A stretch of 64,000 bases of DNA from Streptomyces chumphonensis (lineage in GTDB: Bacteria > Actinomycetota > Actinomycetes > Streptomycetales > Streptomycetaceae): assembly GCF_014779715.1 (NCBI RefSeq), contig NZ_JACXYU010000005.1:124001-188000 (forward strand), read 5' to 3'. The notes under the pieces are model-generated. The model did no database searches. It saw nothing but the letters and a program-made list of their open reading frames with translations, and was not told the DNA's origin. Each line of letters starts with the position of its first letter. The stretch's first letter is position 1. Positions 44,491 to 52,907 of this stretch are shown here, in pieces. A program made the position numbers and the translations under genes.

Positions 44491-46740
44491 CTACTCGTCC
44501 ACCGGCTTGAAGGTGTCGAACGCCGTCTCCCGCAGCGTCCGGCACTCCTTCCCGTCCCACTCGTCCGCCTGACAGGTGACCAGAATCGCGTGCCCACGGC
44601 CCCCGTCCACCCGGAAGCCGCGATTCAGCGCACGCATCCGCTCGCCGTCCCGGGTGTACTCGTAGCTCCAGTCCGCGACGGTCGGGTAGTCACGCCACGC
44701 CACCTCTTCGAGTCCGACGCGCTCGTACTGCGGGAACGTCCCCTTCACGGCGCGCTCCAACTGCTCCCACGCGGCCACCGCGTCCTCGCCCGGCGAGCCC
44801 GTGTAGTCGACCTGGACGCTGGGGGCCGCGCCCGGCTCGGCGGCGTAGACCCCGCCCGAGTTCTCGCCCGCGATGCGGACCCGCTCCCAGCCCTCGGGCA
44901 GCGCCATGGCGAAGTGGAACTTCTGGTCGGTGACGGTGGCGTAGCCCTCCGGCGTCCCGTCGGCGCCGTCCTCCCCGCCGCCGTCACCGCCGCCCTGGGC
45001 CCCGGCGTCCCCGTCCTCGCCCTGCGCGTCCTCGCCGCCGTCGCTCCCGCCGTCCTCGGCCCCGGACGCGTCGGCGCCCTCGGCCCCGGCGCCGTCCGTG
45101 CCCTTGCCCTGGTCGGCCTGCTCACCCCGGCCGGGCTGCTCCGCGCCGTCGCCCTCGTCCTCTCCGGTGCCGCCGGAAGCGGCCGTGTCACTGGAGCCCG
45201 GCGGGTCCTGCTCGTCCCCGTCGCCGCTGTTCAGCGTGAAGGCCAGCACCGCGCCGAGGACGCCGAGCACGACGATCGCGATGGCCGCGACCACGACCCC
45301 GGACGGCCGTCCGTCGGCGCCGTCGCCCTCCGGACCGCCCGGCCCGCCGCGCCCGCCGCCGAGGGAGCCGAAGGCCGCGAGCGTGCGGCGCCGCTTCGGT
45401 TCACTGCGCGCGGCCGGCGCCGCCGTCGTCCGCGACCGCTGGTCCTGCCGCGCCGGTCCGCTCTCCGGGCGCGCCGTACCGGCGGACGGCTCGGGCATGG
45501 CGACGGTCCGGGTCGCGGCGTGCGAGGCCGCCAACTCGGAGTCGGCCGGGGCGTCCAGCACCGCCTGGAGCAGCACCCGCGCGCCCGCGTCGTCCAGCCG
45601 CTTCACCGGGTCCTTGATGAGCAGCCCGTAGATGACCTCCTCCAACTCGCCCGCGTTGCGCGGCGGCTCCAGGGGGTCGGTCATGACGGCGGTCAGGGTG
45701 GCGATGGCCGAGCCCTTGTCGTAGGGCGGGGTGCCCTCCACCGCGGCGTAGATCAGCCCGCCCAGCGACCACATGTCGGCGGGCGGGCCGGGACGCTGGC
45801 CGCGCGCCCGCTCGGGCGAGATGTACGACGGAGCGCCCACGAGCATGCCGGTGGACGTCACCGACGGGTCGCCCTCCACCTTCGCGATGCCGAAGTCGGT
45901 CAGGACGACGCGTCCGGTGTCCTGCTCGATCAGGACGTTGGACGGCTTGACGTCGCGGTGGACGATGCCCTCCCGGTGCGCGGCGCGCAGCACACCGAGC
46001 ACGGCCAGCCCGATCTCGGCGGCCCGGCGCGGCGGCACGGGCCCGTCCTCGCGGATCACCTCGGCCAGCGAACGGCCCTCGACCAGCTCCATGACGATCC
46101 ACGGCCGGTCGTCCTCGTCGACCACGTCGAAGACGGTGACCGCGCTGCCGCTGCGGATCCGGGCGATGGCCTTGGCCTCGCGCAGGGTGCGGGTGATGAG
46201 GCGGCGCTTCTCGTCCTCGTCGATGTCGGAGGGGAAGCGCAGCTCCTTCACCGCCACGGTGCGGCCCAGGACCTCGTCCCGCGCCCGCCACACCGTCCCC
46301 ATGCCGCCCCGGCCCTGGACGCCGCCGAGCCGGTACCGGCCGGCGAGCAGACGTCCGGTCTCCCGGCCCCTGGCGACGGCCCCGCCGTCCTCCGACCCGT
46401 CCTCGTCCGCCTCGCCGGGCGGTGCGTCCTCGGTGACGGGCGCCGCGTCGGACCCGGAGGCGGATGCGGCGTCATCCTCGCGTGCGGACCGGGCGTCGGA
46501 CGAGGTGCCGGACGGGGCATCGGTCGAGGCGCCGCGCTCCGACGCGCCGACGGGCTTGTCCCCGGCGGCTTCGCCCTCGTCCGCGCCCTTCTCGTCGCCC
46601 ACCTCGGGCTTCTCGCCGCTCCGGGCAACGTCCCCGCGCGCGGTGGCGTCCGTGTTCCCGGTGCGTTCTCTGCGCTTGGCGGCGTCCGTGCCGTCGGTGG
46701 CGGCGTCGGCCTTGACCGTCCTGCCGTCGTCCTCGCCCAT
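44491..46740 (-). CDS. PknB-like membrane Ser/Thr protein kinase
   Basis: 749 residues from ATG 46740, behind GAGGGGAAG. A ~125-residue acidic, Ala/Asp-rich N-terminal tail precedes the kinase domain: Gly loop GRGGMG (143-148), Lys165 in VAVKEL, HRDVKPSN (261-268), DFG (282-284) and SPE (308-310), all intact. After a Ser/Arg linker comes one membrane helix (~481-502), then a Gly/Asp/Glu-rich segment and an extracellular domain (ATVTDQKFHFAMALPEGWERV). No PASTA repeats. It probably phosphorylates proteins involved in wall growth or sporulation; clusters of such kinases next to pseudokinases occur in streptomycetes. Confidence 0.93.
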   Translation of the reverse strand: MGEDDGRTVKADAATDGTDAAKRRERTGNTDATARGDVARSGEKPEVGDEKGADEGEAAGDKPVGASERGASTDAPSGTSSDARSAREDDAASASGSDAAPVTEDAPPGEADEDGSEDGGAVARGRETGRLLAGRYRLGGVQGRGGMGTVWRARDEVLGRTVAVKELRFPSDIDEDEKRRLITRTLREAKAIARIRSGSAVTVFDVVDEDDRPWIVMELVEGRSLAEVIREDGPVPPRRAAEIGLAVLGVLRAAHREGIVHRDVKPSNVLIEQDTGRVVLTDFGIAKVEGDPSVTSTGMLVGAPSYISPERARGQRPGPPADMWSLGGLIYAAVEGTPPYDKGSAIATLTAVMTDPLEPPRNAGELEEVIYGLLIKDPVKRLDDAGARVLLQAVLDAPADSELAASHAATRTVAMPEPSAGTARPESGPARQDQRSRTTAAPAARSEPKRRRTLAAFGSLGGGRGGPGGPEGDGADGRPSGVVVAAIAIVVLGVLGAVLAFTLNSGDGDEQDPPGSSDTAASGGTGEDEGDGAEQPGRGEQADQGKGTDGAGAEGADASGAEDGGSDGGEDAQGEDGDAGAQGGGDGGGEDGADGTPEGYATVTDQKFHFAMALPEGWERVRIAGENSGGVYAAEPGAAPSVQVDYTGSPGEDAVAAWEQLERAVKGTFPQYERVGLEEVAWRDYPTVADWSYEYTRDGERMRALNRGFRVDGGRGHAILVTCQADEWDGKECRTLRETAFDTFKPVDE

Positions 46741-46872
46741 ACTTCCCCTCGCGATCGCCCGCCCAGCAAGTCGACCCATTGTCACCCATGCGGCGGGCAC
46801 CGAAGGAACAACCCCGGTGCGGGCGGTGGGTGAGAGGCCGTGGGCGCGAAGCGGTGAAGGGAAGGGGCCCGC

Positions 46873-48579
46873 TCACCCCCCGACGATCTCCGGCGCCCCG
46901 AGGCGGGCCGCGTCGGCGGTCTGGTCGTCGGGCTGGCGCTGCGACTCGCGCTCGGCCTCAACCCGCTTCTGGTAGTGCTCCACTTCGCGGGCGATCTGCC
47001 CCTCGTCCCAGCCCAGCACGCCGGCCATCAGCTCGGCGCATTCGCGGGCGCTGCGCGTCCCCCGGTCGAAGGTCTCGATCGAGATGCGCGTTCGCCGCGT
47101 CAGCACGTCGTCCAGGTGCCGCGCCCCCTCGTGCGAACAGGCGTAGACGATCTCGGCCTTCAGGTAGTCGTCGGCGGCGGGCAGCGGCTCGCCCAGGTGC
47201 GGTTCCCGCTCGATGAGGTCCAGGACCTCGTCGGCCAGCGTCCCGTAGCGGTTCAGCAGGTGCTCGACCCGTGCGACGTGGAGGCCGGTGCGGGCGGCCG
47301 TCCGCGCCCGTGCGTTCCACCGCGCCGCGTAGCCCTCGGCCCCGGCCAGCGGCACGTCCTCCGTGCAGCAGGCGGCGACCCGGTGGTCGAGCCCGCGCAC
47401 GGCCTCGTCCACCGCGTCCTTCGCCATCACCCGGTACGTCGTGTACTTGCCGCCCGCCACGACGACCATCCCCGGCACCGGGTGCGCGACGGTGTGCTCG
47501 CGGGACAGCTTGCTCGTCGCGTCCGACTCCCCGGCCAGCAGGGGACGCAGCCCCGCGTAGACCCCTTCGACGTCGTCGCGCGTCAGCGGGGTCGACAGCA
47601 CCGAGTTGACGTGTGCGAGCAGGTAGTCGATGTCGGCGCTGGACGCCGCCGGGTGGGCCTTGTCCAGCTCCCACCCGGTGTCCGTCGTCCCGATGATCCA
47701 GTGCCGGCCCCACGGGATGACGAACAGCACGCTCTTCTCCGTGCGCAGGATCAGGCCCGTGGACGAGTTCACCCGATCGCGTGGAACCACCAGGTGAATC
47801 CCCTTGGAGGCGCGGACGTGGAACTGCCCGCGCTCCGCGATCAGCCCCTGGGTGTCGTCCGTCCACACCCCGGTCGCGTTGATGACCTGCTGGGCCCGCA
47901 CCTCGAACTCACCGCCCGCCTCCAGGTCCTTCACCCGCGCCCCGACGACCCGCTCCCCCTCCCGCAAGAAGCCGACGACCCGCGCGCGGTTCGCCGCGTG
48001 CGCCCCGTACGAGGCCGCCGTGCGCACGAGCGCCGTCACGAACCGGGCGTCGTCCGTCTGCGCGTCGTAGTACTGCAACGCGCCCGCGAGTGCGTCCTCA
48101 CGCAGGCACGGCGCCACCCGCAGCGCCTTCCGCCGGCTCAGGTGCCGGTGCAGCGGCAGCCCGCGCCCCCGCCCGGAGGACACCGACATCGCGTCGTACA
48201 GCGCCACGCCCGATCCGGCGTACCAGCGCTCCCAGCCCCGGTGCTGCAACGGGTAGAGGAACGGCACCGGCTTCACCAGGTGCGGGGCGATCCGCTCCAG
48301 CAGCAGCCCGCGCTCCTTCAGCGCCTCCCGCACGAGCGCGAAGTCCAGCATCTCCAGGTAGCGCAGCCCGCCGTGGATGAGCTTGCTGGACCTGCTCGAC
48401 GTCCCCGACGCCCAGTCCCGCGCCTCCACGATGCCCGTCGACAACCCGCGCGTGGCGGCGTCCAGCACCGTGCCGGCGCCGACCACCCCGCCGCCCACCA
48501 CGAGAACGTCCAGCTCCCGTTCGGCCATTCGGGCGAGGGACTCGGCCCGCTCCGCCGGTCCCATCGTCGCTGTCCTCAT
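46873..48579 (-). CDS. glpD: Glycerol-3-phosphate dehydrogenase (FAD, aerobic)
   Basis: 568 residues. The FAD-binding region VLVVGGGVVGAGTVLDAATRG, then SSRSSKLIHGGLRYLE and the GTTDTGWE and GLRPLLAGE segments, are characteristic of GlpD. The C-terminal ~150 residues form the helical cap domain. ATG 48579 lies 5 nt after GGGAGG. The enzyme passes electrons from glycerol 3-phosphate to quinone, giving dihydroxyacetone phosphate, at the inner face of the membrane. It is monocistronic and divergent from the UGDH-like gene; the 188-bp gap is AT-rich. Confidence 0.95.
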   Translation of the reverse strand: MRTATMGPAERAESLARMAERELDVLVVGGGVVGAGTVLDAATRGLSTGIVEARDWASGTSSRSSKLIHGGLRYLEMLDFALVREALKERGLLLERIAPHLVKPVPFLYPLQHRGWERWYAGSGVALYDAMSVSSGRGRGLPLHRHLSRRKALRVAPCLREDALAGALQYYDAQTDDARFVTALVRTAASYGAHAANRARVVGFLREGERVVGARVKDLEAGGEFEVRAQQVINATGVWTDDTQGLIAERGQFHVRASKGIHLVVPRDRVNSSTGLILRTEKSVLFVIPWGRHWIIGTTDTGWELDKAHPAASSADIDYLLAHVNSVLSTPLTRDDVEGVYAGLRPLLAGESDATSKLSREHTVAHPVPGMVVVAGGKYTTYRVMAKDAVDEAVRGLDHRVAACCTEDVPLAGAEGYAARWNARARTAARTGLHVARVEHLLNRYGTLADEVLDLIEREPHLGEPLPAADDYLKAEIVYACSHEGARHLDDVLTRRTRISIETFDRGTRSARECAELMAGVLGWDEGQIAREVEHYQKRVEAERESQRQPDDQTADAARLGAPEIVGG

Positions 48580-48767
48580 CGTTGCCTCCCGGGTGTCGCA
48601 CCGTCGTCAGGCCCACACGTCGATGCTCCCCCATGACGCCGACCTTGACCCGCTCGTTGTCCACAGCCTGCGTAATCCACCATATCTGTCATATATGCGC
48701 TTAACCTGACGTAGCGGTTCATAGCGCTGGCCGCCCGGGGACACGTCAGGGGAAGGGAATCGCCGTC
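48580..48767. promoter_or_regulatory. AT-rich divergent promoter region between glpD and the UGDH-like gene
   Basis: 188 bp with an unusually AT-rich core (around 48675-48710: CATATCTGTCATATATG and GCTTAACC), including the perfect palindrome CATATATG. It must hold both promoters and could hold a glycerol-regulator site. Confidence 0.4.
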
Positions 48768-50030
48768 ATGCCCGCAGATCTCGCCGTGGTCGGCCTCGGA
48801 CATCTCGGCCTCCCCGCCGCCCAGGCAGCGACGGCGGCGGGCATCAGCACCATCGGCTACGACGCCGACGAACGCGCCGTCACCGACCTGGCCACCGGAC
48901 GCCAGCCGCCCTGCGGCACCCTCACGGCCGCCGACATCCGCCGCATGCTCGCCACCGGCTTCGCCCCCACCGCTGACCCGGCGGCCCTCGGCCGCGTCCG
49001 CACGGCCCTCCTCTGCGCCCCGACCCCGCTGGGGGCCGACGGCGCCCTGGACCTCACCGCCGTCCGCGCCGCCGCCACCACCCTCGCCGCGCACCTGCGC
49101 CCCCGGACGACGGTCGTCGTCGAGTCGGCCGTCTACCCCGGCACCACCGAGACCGAGATCCGCACCCTGCTCGAACGCGGCTCCGGCCTCCGCGCAGGCC
49201 ACGACTTCCACCTCGCGGTCTGCCCCGCCCGCCTCGACCCCGGCAACCGCGCCTTCCGGCACGGCGCCGTCCCCCGCGTCATCGGCGGCTACACCCCCGC
49301 CTGCACCGAGGCCGCCGCCGCCGTCTACGGCCGCCTCACCGACAAGGTGGTACGCGCCCGGGGCCTGCGCGAGGCCGAGACGACCCACCTGCTGGAAGTC
49401 AACTACCGGCACCTCAACATCGCCCTGGCCAACGAGATGGCGATCCTCTGCCACGACCTGGACGTCGACCTGTGGGACGTCATCCGCTGCGCCGAGACGA
49501 AGCCCTTCGGCTTCGCCCCCTTCCGCCCCGGGCCCGGCGTCGGCGGCCACGCCGCGCCCGTCGACCCCAACTACCTCGCCTACCGCAACCGCACCCTCGG
49601 CCACCCGCTCCGCCTGGTCGAGCTGGCCCGCGAGGTCAACGACCGGATGCCGCGCTACATCACCCAGCGCGCGACGACCCTGCTCAACGAACACGGCAAG
49701 TCCGCACGCGGCGCCCGCATCCTCCTCCTCGGGGTCACCTACAAGCCCGACCTCGCCGACCAGGCCGGCTCCCCCGCCCGCGAGATCGCCACCCGCCTCC
49801 TCGACCTCGGCGCGCAGCTCAGCTACCACGACCCGCACGTCCCGCAGTGGCACGCGGCCGGTCGCCCCATCCCCCGCGCCGACAGCCTCTACGACACGGC
49901 GGGCGCCGCCGACCTCACCCTCCTCCTGCAACCCCACCGCACCTACGACCTCGCGGGGCTGGCCGCCAAGGCCCAACTCCTCCTCGACACCCGCGGCACC
50001 ACCCCGACCGGCACCGCCTACCGGCTCTGA
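48768..50030 (+). CDS. UDP-glucose/UDP-mannuronate dehydrogenase homologue lacking catalytic residues
   Basis: 420 residues from ATG 48768. The NAD-binding Rossmann start (LAVVGLGHLGLPAAQA), the APTPL motif and the C-terminal UDP-binding domain (LLGVTYKPDLADQAGSP) clearly place it in the nucleotide-sugar dehydrogenase family. The active site is changed: the catalytic Cys of GGHC is Ala262 (GGHAAPVDP), the Lys of the AEMVK helix is His207 (ETTHLLE), and the Glu of xPER is Ala154 (CPARLDPGN). The substrate-ring Asn is also altered (Val211). It therefore probably binds UDP-sugar and NAD without oxidising the sugar. It is divergent from glpD; no sugar genes are nearby. Confidence 0.88.
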   Translation: MPADLAVVGLGHLGLPAAQAATAAGISTIGYDADERAVTDLATGRQPPCGTLTAADIRRMLATGFAPTADPAALGRVRTALLCAPTPLGADGALDLTAVRAAATTLAAHLRPRTTVVVESAVYPGTTETEIRTLLERGSGLRAGHDFHLAVCPARLDPGNRAFRHGAVPRVIGGYTPACTEAAAAVYGRLTDKVVRARGLREAETTHLLEVNYRHLNIALANEMAILCHDLDVDLWDVIRCAETKPFGFAPFRPGPGVGGHAAPVDPNYLAYRNRTLGHPLRLVELAREVNDRMPRYITQRATTLLNEHGKSARGARILLLGVTYKPDLADQAGSPAREIATRLLDLGAQLSYHDPHVPQWHAAGRPIPRADSLYDTAGAADLTLLLQPHRTYDLAGLAAKAQLLLDTRGTTPTGTAYRL

Positions 50031-50203
50031 CCACCTCCGCAGGCCGCGTAGGAGAAACTCCCTTCCCCCACCTCACGGCCGAAAACCGTGCACGCCCCCG
50101 TTCGACACGATGGCGTGAGAGAACCCCGTGTCCCGGTTCCTCACCTCACACCCGACGTTGAGCACCGTGCCCGCCGCGCGGCGGGCACGAGAGGAGAGAC
50201 GAC

Positions 50204-50782
50204 GTGAGGAAGAACGTGACGGGCCGTCGCCTGGGCTTCGCCGTTGCCGCCCTGGCGCTGGCCGCCACCGGCCTGACCGGAGCGGCCGGGACGGCGGCCG
50301 CCGACACCACGGTGCGGACGGTGATGGGTCCCGAGATGAAGGCCGGCGAGACCAGCTACGCCCAGTGCCCCGAGGGCACCCAGCTCATCGGCGGCGGCTA
50401 CGCCGCGAACGGCGCCTTCGCCAACAACGGCGACCTGCTCGACACCGTCGACGTCTCCGCCCCCTCCGCCTACCGGCAGGGCGCCTGGGCCGCCCAGATC
50501 CACACCGGCACGATCAGGGCGTACGCGCTGTGCGACAGCGCGTCGGCGCCCACGAAGGCCGTCGCCGGACCGTCCGTCGACTCCTCCCAGACGTCCTACG
50601 CCCAGTGCCCCGAGAACACGAGCCTGATCTCCGGGGGCTTCGTGATGAGCCCGTCCTACAGCTACGGCGGCGCCGCCTACGACATGATCGAGGTCAACGC
50701 GCCCTCCCAGTACCGGCAGAACGCCTGGGCCGCCAAGGCCGCCAGCGGCTACGCCGCCGCCTACGCCCTCTGCCGCAGCTGA
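50204..50782 (+). CDS. Secreted protein with a tandem duplicated domain
   Basis: 192 residues from GTG 50204, eight bases after GAGGAG. A signal peptide (RRLGFAVAALALAATGLTGAAGTAAA, cleavage near residue 33) is followed by two ~71-residue copies with an exact 80-residue period (42-112 and 122-192). Each contains SYAQCPE, a Gly-rich LIGGGY/LISGGF, an APS-YRQ-AWAA stretch and AYALC. Each repeat has two cysteines (55/110 and 135/190), probably a disulfide per copy. No known family; an extracellular binding or structural role is likely. Confidence 0.85.
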   Translation: MRKNVTGRRLGFAVAALALAATGLTGAAGTAAADTTVRTVMGPEMKAGETSYAQCPEGTQLIGGGYAANGAFANNGDLLDTVDVSAPSAYRQGAWAAQIHTGTIRAYALCDSASAPTKAVAGPSVDSSQTSYAQCPENTSLISGGFVMSPSYSYGGAAYDMIEVNAPSQYRQNAWAAKAASGYAAAYALCRS

Positions 50783-50835
50783 CCCCGCACACCCCACCCC
50801 CGGCCCGGCGCCCCCAGCGCCGGGCCGCCGTACGT

Positions 50836-51027
50836 TCAACGCTCCCCCTCAGCCACCCCACCACGCCGTTCCCGCCCCGTAGCCCCCTCGCACCGGCCAC
50901 AGCGGCACGGCGGCCACCCGGAGAACTCCGGAACCCACCCCTGCGCCGTCGGACGCCTCACCTCGCGCGTCGAGAGCACCGTCCGCCTGCCGTCCGCGCC
51001 GACGCGGTAGACCGTCATCGTCATCAT
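50836..51027 (-). CDS. Small protein with CxCxxC motif
   Basis: 63 residues from ATG 51027, with GGAGGAG nine bases upstream. Sequence MMTMTVYRVGADGRRTVL then PPCRCGRCEGA; a short Cys cluster (CRCGRC) could bind metal. The ATG overlaps the stop of a tiny membrane-protein gene by 4 bp (ATGA), so it is the last gene of a set of overlapping small ORFs. Function unknown. Confidence 0.6.
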   Translation of the reverse strand: MMTMTVYRVGADGRRTVLSTREVRRPTAQGWVPEFSGWPPCRCGRCEGATGRERRGGVAEGER

Positions 51028-51155
51028 GGCCGCTCCTCCTCCGCGAGGTCCGCGCAGAGGGCACGCGGCATCCCGTGCCAGATCCCGGTCACTCCCCCGG
51101 ACACCGCGACGACGACCAGCATGACAGCGGCCGCTTCCACCACGCCCCGCGTCAC
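51024..51155 (-). CDS. Tiny single-helix membrane peptide
   Basis: A 43-residue ORF. GTG 51155 overlaps the preceding stop (GTGA), and its own stop overlaps the next ATG. The sequence has a hydrophobic helix (VMLVVVAVSGGVTGIW) and a short acidic C-terminus. Coupling on both sides supports translation, but size alone makes it uncertain. Confidence 0.5.
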   Translation of the reverse strand: MTRGVVEAAAVMLVVVAVSGGVTGIWHGMPRALCADLAEEERP

Positions 51156-51298
51156 GCCATCCCCTCCGCCCTACACGCCGCGTTGAGCTGGGAAGCCACC
51201 ATCTCGGGACGGACCATGACCGTGACGTCGTCGTCGCCGGGCAGCCAGACAACACAGCGTGCCCCGCCCGACAGGAACGGCGACGACCAAACCAACAC
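51152..51298 (-). CDS. Small hypothetical protein heading the overlapping small-gene set
   Basis: About 48 residues from GTG 51298; the open frame extends to 51403. The C-terminal part (WLPGDDDVTVMVRPEMVASQLNAACRA) looks like a real protein, whereas the longer N-terminal extension is Arg/Gly-rich and unlikely. The 3' end overlaps the tiny membrane peptide gene. It lies upstream of, and divergent from, the XRE regulator at 51556, so regulation by that protein is possible. Confidence 0.4.
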   Translation of the reverse strand: MLVWSSPFLSGGARCVVWLPGDDDVTVMVRPEMVASQLNAACRAEGMA

Positions 51299-51484
51299 AA
51301 CCACCCTGCCTCTGACGACGCGTGCGGGCCCGGCAGAACTGCCGCCCCGACGCCACCCCAAGCGCCCCACCTCTCCCCTGAAGCCCCCCATTCTTCGCAA
51401 CACGACACCGCCCCTTCATGGAGTCCGAACACCAACCGCTCCAGACTCGCGGTGAACGGCGCACTCACACGGCGGCTGACAAGA

Positions 51485-51547
51485 CGTCATGTCGGCGACG
51501 ACTAGGGCGTCATTTCGGTGTCATAGGCGACGCAAGCGGCGTACCGT
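51485..51547 (+). promoter_or_regulatory. Candidate promoter with repeated CGTCAT elements for the XRE gene
   Basis: CGTCATGTCGG (51485) and CGTCATTTCGG (51508) are direct repeats 23 bp apart, followed by a third GTCAT (51520). A -35/-10 candidate GTGTCA/TACCGT (51518-51547, 18-bp spacer) overlaps the third copy, a good arrangement for autoregulation by the XRE protein. Confidence 0.45.
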
Positions 51548-51555
51548 AGCGAGGC

Positions 51556-52320
51556 ATGACGACACCGAACAGCGCTCTGCGTGCCGCCCGGATGGGACTC
51601 TTGATGAGTCAGGACGACCTGGCCCGCGCGCTACGCGAAGCAGGCGTACCGGGCGCCTCCAAGCGACTCGTCCAGAGGTGGGAGGCCGGGACGATCACCA
51701 GCCCGCGCCCCCTGTACGCCAAGGCCCTCGAACGCGTCACCGGACTTCCCATCGAAGCACTCGGCTTCCCCCCGATCGCCGCCCTCGCCCGCGTCACGGA
51801 CGACGGCCACGGCGGTCACGACACGGCCCCCGCCCCTACCGCAACAGGCTTCCGCCCCTCCCCCTCACCCACCACATCGACCGCCTCACCCCGCACCAAC
51901 TACTCCGGCGTCTGGCTCTCACGCTACGAGTACTTCAGTTCCGGCCGGGACGCCGTCTTCACCGGCCTGCACTACGTCGTGATCCTCCAACACGGAACCC
52001 GCCTGACCGTCCGCAGCCTCCCCGGCTCTTCACCGTCGCCCCTGACGATGGACCTTGAGGCCGACCGGAACATCGTCACCGGCACCTGGACCGAGCAGAC
52101 CGCCGACGACAGCTACTACCGAGGCGCCCGCTACCACGGCGCCGTCCAGCTCCTCGCGGAACCCACCGGCCGCCGCATGACCGGCAAGTGGGTCGGCTTC
52201 GGCAAGGAGTTCGACATCAACACCGGCCCCTGGGAACTCACCCTCCAAGACTCCTCCACGACCAAACCCACCCTGGACACCTACAACCGCCAACCACTGA
52301 ATAACTCCACCACTGCGTGA
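51556..52320 (+). CDS. XRE-family regulator with C-terminal ligand-like domain
   Basis: 254 residues. The helix-turn-helix occupies ~5-75 (LRAARMGLLMSQDDLARAL, SKRLVQRWEAG), with an unusually long variant of the second helix pair. A Ser/Thr/Pro linker leads to a beta-rich domain (~115-240; YSGVWLSRYEYFSSGRD, VVILQHGTRLTVRSL, MTGKWVGFGKEF) without a known match. It probably senses something with the C-terminal domain and represses its own promoter. It lies beside the toxin locus and may be horizontally acquired. Confidence 0.8.
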   Translation: MTTPNSALRAARMGLLMSQDDLARALREAGVPGASKRLVQRWEAGTITSPRPLYAKALERVTGLPIEALGFPPIAALARVTDDGHGGHDTAPAPTATGFRPSPSPTTSTASPRTNYSGVWLSRYEYFSSGRDAVFTGLHYVVILQHGTRLTVRSLPGSSPSPLTMDLEADRNIVTGTWTEQTADDSYYRGARYHGAVQLLAEPTGRRMTGKWVGFGKEFDINTGPWELTLQDSSTTKPTLDTYNRQPLNNSTTA

Positions 52321-52370
52321 ACATATCCAAGTAATACTAACGCACGCATCACACCGACGACCACATAGCC

Positions 52371-52832
52371 CTACACGGACTCTTGAGAGATGCAAAAATT
52401 TACAAGTTTCTTCTCTCGGATAGCATTCCAAACAGAGTCTCGCTTCACCAATCCGAGCCACTCCCCGAAGCGCGCCTCGTCCTCATAGAAGCACCAGGAA
52501 CTGTGGCTTGCCAGGGATGACAGAGACGCGTCAACTGAATACTGGTATTCAAGCTGAACTTGCGAGTACCCCTCATGCTCTCCCCCAGCGTCAACGATTT
52601 CCATCTGCCGCACGAACCCCACGGCAAATACAGGCTCAGAGTACCAGTTCACTTCGCCATACTGGAAAAGAAAGCCATCCGAATCGGACTCGTTCGGCAC
52701 GTCGAACTGAACTCGCGCGAAACTAGCGATAGCATCCATGGCATCTTGGAAATTGGGAACCCCTGACCCTGAGGTCAACTCGTCAACGATACTTAGCAGA
52801 ACGCTTTGTGCAGAGTCGACTGGTCGCTTCAT
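52371..52832 (-). CDS. Candidate immunity protein for the Rhs/AHH toxin
   Basis: 153 residues from ATG 52832, with GAGGGG eight bases upstream. It is acidic and soluble, with no signal peptide and aromatic-rich segments (DGFLFQYGEVNWYSEPVFAVGF, SSWCFYEDEARFGEWLGL). Base composition is far lower in GC than the window average, matching the adjoining toxin tip. It lies 75 bp downstream of the toxin gene in the same direction, the usual immunity-gene position. No family is recognised; an Imm/SUKH-like fold is possible but not shown. Confidence 0.7.
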   Translation of the reverse strand: MKRPVDSAQSVLLSIVDELTSGSGVPNFQDAMDAIASFARVQFDVPNESDSDGFLFQYGEVNWYSEPVFAVGFVRQMEIVDAGGEHEGYSQVQLEYQYSVDASLSSLASHSSWCFYEDEARFGEWLGLVKRDSVWNAIREKKLVNFCISQESV

Positions 52833-52907
52833 CGATCGTACCCCTCGAACTGATCTATGGCGAATTAGAGAAATCGTAGACGCACTGAAATGGACTACAC
52901 CTCAAGC

